Origin: Morchella semilibera
Lineage: Eukaryota; Ascomycota; Pezizomycetes; Pezizales; Morchellaceae
Direction: 5' to 3'
Assembly: GCA_009192285.1 (NCBI GenBank)
Contig: WBVU01000011.1
Coordinates: 1,918,668 to 1,982,667, forward strand
DNA: 64,000 bases
The notes beneath the pieces are model-generated. The model saw only the letters and a list, made by a program, of their open reading frames with translations, had not been told where the DNA came from and did no database searches. Numbering within the stretch: the first letter of the stretch is position 1; the number at the start of each line of letters is the position of its first letter. Both the position numbers and the translations under genes were made by a program. Of the stretch, positions 58,401 through 64,000 are shown one piece after another.

Positions 58401-59086
58401 CTCCAGGAGTGCATTCTAGTATTGCGCAAAGCCCCATGTTCCTCCGGCAAATGAATATGGTGATTTTATGTTTGATGGTATCATTAAGAGCCTCAAGAAT
58501 GCAAAAAGGAAAAAGGGCACATATGCAGCTGGCAGCTAATTAGGTAGAGTACCGCATTAATTGAGAAAATTCGTTGCGCTGCAGCAGGGGTCTTCTCTAC
58601 CAAATCTTGCATATTGACGTCCAAATCCTGCCTCTGGTTGGCTCATACCCCTGCTGCAGCGCAACGAATTTTCTCAATTAATGCGGTATTGAGATCCACG
58701 TAGGGCATAATGATATATATGAAAGCCGGGGTCCGAAAGGATCACAAATTCTAACTTACGTATTAAGACCAGATTGTGTTGCAGCTCCACTACGGAAGAA
58801 GTGTTAGAATATTTCACAATATGCGGCACCAAGGGGCGGATCCAGCGAATAATGCATGCGTATACTTACGAAGCAAAGAATATCGCATCAACAAATGGTA
58901 CACCGCCCGGGATATAGATTAAGATAGATCCGATAAGTATACAGAACCCCAAATAATAGTCTAAAATGAGTTAGCGTAGCCCGATACTCCCCAGAAGTTT
59001 TCACAGGCCATACAGTGCATTGCCATAAAGTTAGGGCGTGTCGAGAACAGCCGCTTTATCCTTCTGGTGAGCGACCTGTGCCCCAT
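55481..59086 (-). CDS. TRK1: TRK-type potassium transporter, 745 aa, 18 exons
   Basis: Exons: 59086-59014, 58960-58870, 58789-58760, 58375-58239, 58167-58063, 57998-57327, 57255-57106, 57049-56965, 56899-56815, 56763-56704, 56643-56614, 56555-56514, 56436-56295, 56237-55996, 55938-55895, 55843-55747, 55697-55653 and 55588-55481. All junctions keep phase. The four pore loops of the TrkH/HKT fold are intact: SGAATQSGLNT, CFNDVGFTLTPDSF, STRTSGTASIPL and SAYGTVGLSLGYP. Other marks are PIFIHTIVVFVRIHWFEKRFKHI, a long charged Arg/Ser-rich cytosolic loop (exon 6), GGIEYRSLKTLSWILIGYYV, GNTGFPLFLRFIIWVLF, HPRRCFTLLFPS, RRTNVYEEHSLGVY and IRGRHRGLPYDVDRAVLLPS. It imports potassium across the plasma membrane. 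Exon 6 may contain two small frame-neutral introns (57903-57842 looks genuine, its partner is too short). Several exons are only 30-45 nt. Intron 3 carries a MITE. Confidence 0.93.
58550..58688. mobile_element. 139-bp MITE with perfect 42-bp inverted repeats inside TRK intron 3
   Basis: The left arm 58550-58591 and right arm 58647-58688 are perfect inverted copies of 42 bp (TACCGCATTAATTGAGAAAA onward), with a 55-bp centre. The ends read TA-CCGC, so a TA target duplication is likely and a Tc1/mariner-type origin is inferred. It lies within the 384-bp third intron (58759-58376) of the TRK gene; the other introns there are about 45-110 nt. Splice sites flank it intact. Perfect arms imply a recent insertion or conversion between arms. 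A second, truncated family member is at 31924-31994. Confidence 0.9.
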
Positions 59087-61337
59087 TTTTTTGTAGATCC
59101 CCTCTTCTCGTGTGTAATTCAATATACTAGGTTGCTTGCGATCAAAAGGTTAAACCGGGTGTACGTCGCAAGTCGAAGTGTAAAGTTCATTGATGGCAAC
59201 CTGCTATTTATCTATGTTGAATTGCCTTTAATTATCTTTCTATGTATATCCTCCCCCCACTGATATCCTTAAGTGGCCAAATGATGCTCCAATTCCTTTT
59301 TATCGAAAATCCCTCACTTATTTGTTCTTAAGGCAATGAAGGCAGTGCAACCACAGTGGCACGGGGTGTCGTGCGGGGTAAAAACTGAAATGCGAGTAGT
59401 CGAACGAAGGCATTTTATGGGTAGATTACAATAATGACATTCAATTGATCATGGGCATAAAAATCAATCAATCAAGGGCTATGTCATCGACAACAACGAT
59501 CAACACCACCATCGCGAACACTAGACTCACCCTCATACTACTACTTCTACTACTACATCAGCTTATTTACCACCACTAACGCTTGTAGGAGCTGACGCCC
59601 TAACCAAAGACAAATAGATTATAAAGGTATCTTGTTCGATCTTTTTACTCTTAGACGGAGCAAAGCGCTAGCTAATTCTGAATGTCGTATGATTGGGACG
59701 GCTTTAGTTGCTTAAACTACCTATAGCTTTTAGAATGATATAGATTGTTATCTCCTCGAAATCAAATTGAAACTCCGGTCGGTAGTTCGACGGAGGGCTG
59801 GCCGCGTAGGTCATCTAGGCTTGCAACGTGCATATATGCGTGCCCCTAGGTACGGCTATGGCTGGCTGGCTGATGATTTTCTCCGGTAACTTCCCGAATC
59901 TGAGCGTTTTATTATCGGCATCTACGGTCCTTATGTTTAGCCCGAACATATGTACCGACACATGCGCCACTCAAGAAGCCTAGCTTTATCATGCCAGGTC
60001 CACCAAAAAAAAAAACGAATTGCTATCTCTTTTGCGCGTACGTACATGTATGTAGTCACGCAACCATTCAGTCGGCACACCCAGCTTTCGAAACAGGTAT
60101 TGTGTGACAGGATCGAAATATTGGGTAAGTTGAGATATTGAGATCCGGCATAATGTAGACTTTTGTGGTGATAGGGAGGTGTAGCAACCCAAGTGCTACG
60201 TTAGTACTAACCTCGGATCATGGTGAGACTTGTCCGTTGAAGAATTTTCAGCGTTCGTCCGGTACTCACCTACATGTGCCTAATTTACATGTATTAACTG
60301 ATTGTGAGTCTGAGAAGTTTCGCGCGATAACAATCTTCAGGGGATGAATAGTTAAGAATTGTAATGCCTCTTAGCCCGATCGATCACTTGTGGGTTTTAT
60401 GGGGTTGTCCAGTGGTTGATGGAAGAGTAAGCAAATGTCGTTATGATGTTTGTTTACCTGGTACCCAATAGGTAACCCTTGTAGGAACTTGTACTCTATA
60501 GTACGCAAATTTTTTTGTTCCTGAATACATGCAACTCTCGGTAGCATCCCGGGTTTCTCACCCCGAATGCGTGGTAGTCGGGCTCGTCTGTGTTAAGCGA
60601 GACTTCAAAAGAGGGAAGACGAGGAACTGAAGAGACCTTCTGTATCTTTGGCACCCTTGTTTAAAACCGGTCAACAGTCCGGACTTACCCAGGGATTTGC
60701 ATGTTTTCTACACTTACTAACATGTACTAAGACCCAATAAGAATTGAGTGTCTGATAAAATTCGGCATCTCCCCACGTCCGGGAGCCGATCAATCAATTG
60801 AGACCTGAGATGTTCACTATATCTATTCACATTTTGCCAGCGGCAGGCTTCTTCTGATTTAGGAATTGGGGGCAGTTAAATTTTTTTTCCGTCATCAGTT
60901 ATCCCAGGAAAGGTAAACGATCTTCGTAGGCTTGTAACATTGAGACGCCTGATCGACAAACTCTATCCCTTGGCACCGCTTAAGAAAAAACGTTTTCCTT
61001 CGTGCTGGAACCCTACATTGGTACTTACTTCCGCGGCAGACATATTTTACAAAACTACTCAAGGCAGTACACCGACTGATTCTCTAGAAGGATTCGCAAA
61101 GATCTCATGGAGATCCGTGCAGGCCTAATCGACAATAAAGTGCTCCCCCACTATTCCTGCCGCTGTTGATTACAATCAAACCCTCAACCAGAAAAAAAGG
61201 GCCCTAAGGGTCCCACTTCCCTGGGAAGCTTCGTCTTCCCCACAACCCCTTTATAAGCCCCGGATGTCCCTTGGATTGGTCTGATTTCCGTGGCTCCTTC
61301 TATGTTGAGGGTAACACCTCGATCTCACGATATCAAC
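59087..61337. other. divergent promoter region between TRK and the fusion gene
   Basis: TRK transcribes leftward from 59086 and the fusion gene rightward from 61338, so this 2.25 kb holds both promoters. It has a GTACGTACATGTATGTAG word near 60040 and short AC-rich tandems near 59500. No gene is supported. Confidence 0.5.
61252..61257 (+). promoter_or_regulatory. TATA-like element of the fusion gene
   Basis: TATAAG in CCTTTATAAGCCCC lies 81 bases upstream of the chosen ATG at 61338. The spacing allows a short leader. An ATG at 61302 lies between but has a poor context. Confidence 0.4.
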
Positions 61338-64000
61338 ATGGCACAAGAACACGATACGTCTGTAGTGGTTACAGTTGTAATGATATGCTTGGGGCTGTCA
61401 TTTGTTGCGGTATTACTTCGACTTATATCTAGAGGGTTAATTTTGAAGAATGTTAAAGCCGACGACTGGCTGATTATGCTTGCTTGGGTATGTGATTATT
61501 GTAAAAGGCGCTCGTGGGAAATAAGACCCTGGAATGTTTCGTGCTAATTTCAAACCATATAGGTTCTATCTTTTGGGGTTGCCTTCTCCATATGTTTAGG
61601 TACCAAATATGGGCTAGGGCATGATAATATTTCTGAAAAGAACCAAGTACTAGAACGGAAGGTAGGTTATCCTTAAGTTCTAATTTTCATCCCAGTGATT
61701 TAAAAAAGACTCTAAAGATTCGATGGCCGTCTCAATAGACACAATTTGTATACACTTTGCTATATGTAAGTGATCTTATGGAGGCCCTGGTTTCAATTAT
61801 CTCTAACAATTATAGCAACCTGCACTGATGGCGACAAAAACCTCGATATTGCTATTCTATCTCAGCATATCTCAAAATTTCAAGGTGGTCCAGTGGGGAA
61901 ACTGGGCAACATTAGTTGTGGTTAATATTGGGGGCCTTGTGATGACGTTCCTAGTTGCTTTCCAATGCAAACCGGTAATCACTGACCTACAAATAAATAA
62001 ACAAAAGCCCTTTAAAACAAAGCTAATCAGTGCTTTAAGCTGTCCGCCACCTTCTTAGCAAATATACCTACAACGGCCAAGTGCATTGAGACATATGCGC
62101 TTATCTATACATCAGCACCCCTTAATGTCATTACCGACCTACTAATATTGATCCTGCCAATGCCGGTACTGACATCACTTCGATTGCCAAAGAAGCAGAA
62201 GGTTATTTTGATTGCGGTATTTGCTGTGGGCGGATTGTGAGTTCCTTGTTAGTTTGTGGCTGAAACTTAGCATCTTATAACTTTTAATGAATATAGGACT
62301 TCAATAGTCGGCATCATCAGGATATATTTCTTTGAGAGGGGGCTAGCAAAAGAGCATATTCATGTCGGGCTAGCAACAGACTCTCACGTCCATTCATGTA
62401 AGGAAGTCCTCCCTGTCATTAGTCTTATAATTATGTTGGGGTTTAACGTCGGGATTAAGGGAATGGCGCGATTTCATTCATGTGGAGTAGCGTTGAGATT
62501 AATGCTGGTATCATTTGTGCTTCAGTACCAATGATTAAGCCTCTTGTTGCCAAACTATTTCCCAGTTGCATTGGTGTCTCTGGGTCATCCGCTTCCTTCG
62601 GCGACACAATTGACTCAACTTTACACCCCACTAGATTCATAACATTTGAGCCACCAAAGCCTCTTATTGCTCTCACATTCAGGGAGTCTTTAAAACCTCT
62701 TTCCTTGGTCACTGTCTTATTCTTCTTGTGGGGATTTGCATATGGATTTGTCAACACAATAAACCAGCGATTTGAGGATTTATTGAATATATCGGTAGCT
62801 AGATCGCTTGGACTCCATTCTGCATACTTTAGGTGGGTTCTGTTAAAACCCCACTCTTTTTTCGAGTTTCTAACTTTGATAATGCTTGAAGCGGATACTT
62901 TGCCGCTCCGCTCTTGTTTTCAGGGTACCTTTTGAAAACGTACGGGTTTAGGGCCACATTTATTGTTGGGCTTTGTATCAATGGTGCTGGGTGTTTAATA
63001 TTCTGGCCATCTGCTGTATTGAGGAGTTACGCTGGATTCTGTATTTCCATGGTGGTCCTGGGGATAGGCCTCGCAACGTAAGTGACCCACATTAACACAA
63101 CCGGGTGAACTTAGCTAAGGGACGATAAAGGATTGAACTTGCAGCGAACCCATTTATAGTCTTGTGCGGCCCCCAGAAATATTGCGAATCCCGTCTCTGC
63201 ATTTCACAAGGATTTCAAGCGGTTGGGTCTTTAATCGGGCCTATCGTGGCAAGTCAGGTTCTACCTGAGTTGGTAGTAAGTGAAACCTCACTTGGAGGTG
63301 TGCAATGGGTATATCTAGGGATTGCATTTTTCGTCTTTCTGTTAGCGATTGCATTCTACTATTCCAAAATCCCCGAGGTCGAGTATGTTTACTTCATCAT
63401 CCCTTTGACCTTGATTTTGCTGGCTGACTACGGGAATTTCCAGAGATACCGACTTCCCCACAAGAACTGAGCGGCATGGTTCTACTTCACTATGGAAGGG
63501 CAAATATGCTATGGGATTTGTATGGAGTATTATAGCCCAGTTCCTATACACTGGCGTTCAAGAGGTCTTTTCTAGGTTTTCTGGTACATATCTTGGCCAA
63601 GGGACCTCGGCGGTTTATAGCTTTTCAACAACAAGCCATGGCCTGTTCGTCGCTGGAAGATTTGTTGCAGGCTTTGCAATGCTTGCCTTACGACAACGTT
63701 ATATTTTGCTTGTTGCTGTAGCGGGTTGTACAGTTAGTACGGCATTTGCTCTTACCACAGAAAGTATGAGCACTGGAAATGTGATGATTCAGCTGATTTG
63801 GTTTTTTGAGGTAAGCTTTGACGTTCCTTCTGGGCGCTCCTTTTGCTGAAATTTGCGCTAGTCATCTATCTTCCCAATTGTTCTTGCTACAGCCATCCGT
63901 GGCCGCGGGAAGCTCACAAAAGATGGTGCGAAATACCAAGTCTCTTCCACTGTCGGGGCCACAATTTTCCCACCACTATATTATTCAATTCATAAAAAAA
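61338..64000 (+). CDS. rhodopsin-domain (PTH11/SAT4-type) seven-helix protein fused to an FucP-like MFS permease; 3' end beyond the window
   Basis: Exons 61338-61487, 61563-61661, 61739-61765, 61816-61974, 62040-62236, 62297-62397, 62460-62832, 62892-63077, 63131-63382, 63444-63810 and 63862 to the edge splice in phase (about 683 residues seen). Residues about 10-281 are the fungal rhodopsin-type domain: VAVLLRLISRGLILKNVKADDW, ALMATKTSILLFYLSIS, TAKCIETYALIYTSAPLNVITD, SIVGIIRIYFFERG and the last helix WSSVEINAGIICASVPMIKPL. After a 35-residue linker with no Met codon, the frame runs straight into an L-fucose/glucose permease-like MFS: RESLKPLSLVTVLFFLWGFAYG, AAPLLFSGYLLKTYGF, IELAANPFIVLCGPQKY, GFQAVGSLIGPIVA and AMGFVWSIIAQFLYTGVQE. 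The junction lies inside exon 7 (62460-62832), so the fusion does not depend on a predicted splice. A sensor-transporter role is inference. Start chosen for its CAACATGG context. Confidence 0.85.

Noticed and set aside
58376-58545. Frameshift in TRK between pore loop 1 and the next helix
   Set aside because: Reading from an earlier acceptor gives a stop, but the acceptor at 58377-58376 gives THR-ILE-ASP-LEU-ASN in frame with the family motif, so the gene is intact.
62480-62935. Separate MFS gene starting at an internal ATG
   Set aside because: The ATG at 62480 lies inside the last rhodopsin-domain helix and no Met codon occurs in the linker before the permease, so a single fused frame fits better.

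Overview
The window reads as nuclear DNA of a filamentous ascomycete (Pezizomycotina). Genes have several short introns (about 45-100 nt) with GTATGT, GTAAGT or GTTAGT donors and CTAAC/CTAAT branch sites. The families are typically fungal: Zn2Cys6 regulator, DUF3712 membrane protein, PEX11, TRK potassium transporter, rhodopsin-domain (PTH11-type) protein, GH3 and DUF1680/GH127-type glycosidases. A broken gene near 48 kb recalls a family I associate with Pezizomycetes (truffles, morels), but that class assignment is only a weak guess. All gene models below were spliced by hand; phase was checked across every junction and totals are multiples of three.

Layout. 0-10 kb: start of a gene leaving the left edge (minus), a fungal membrane protein (minus), a secreted DUF1680 glycosidase (minus), then a divergent C2-domain protein (plus). 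The last two have GC-rich third codon positions. 10-14.4 kb: gene-free, with a 170-bp foldback element, a tRNA-like A/B-box pair and homopolymer tracts. 14.4-16.1 kb: hexose transporter (minus). 16.1-24.8 kb: the largest gene-free stretch. 24.8-30.5 kb: a short-chain dehydrogenase (plus) converging on a secreted GH3 beta-glucosidase (minus). 33.4-37.6 kb: a 1329-residue single-pass DUF3712 protein (minus). 39.7-40.5 kb: PEX11 (minus). 44-46.5 kb: Zn2Cys6 regulator (plus). 47.8-48.4 kb: pseudogene. 49.8-55.2 kb: a small secreted repeat protein, an SDR-like protein with a cysteine-rich tail, and a BTB protein (all plus). 55.5-59.1 kb: TRK potassium transporter in 18 exons (minus). 61.3 kb to the right edge: one reading frame joining a rhodopsin-type seven-helix domain to an FucP-like MFS permease (plus, cut by the edge).

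There is no evident co-regulated cluster. Sugar handling recurs (two glycosidases, a hexose transporter and the permease fusion), but they are tens of kb apart and mixed in orientation. The most unusual items are the receptor-like/permease fusion, the SDR protein that lacks the family tyrosine and ends in CxC cysteine pairs, and two short inverted-repeat element families with apparent TA target duplications, one of them sitting inside a TRK intron.
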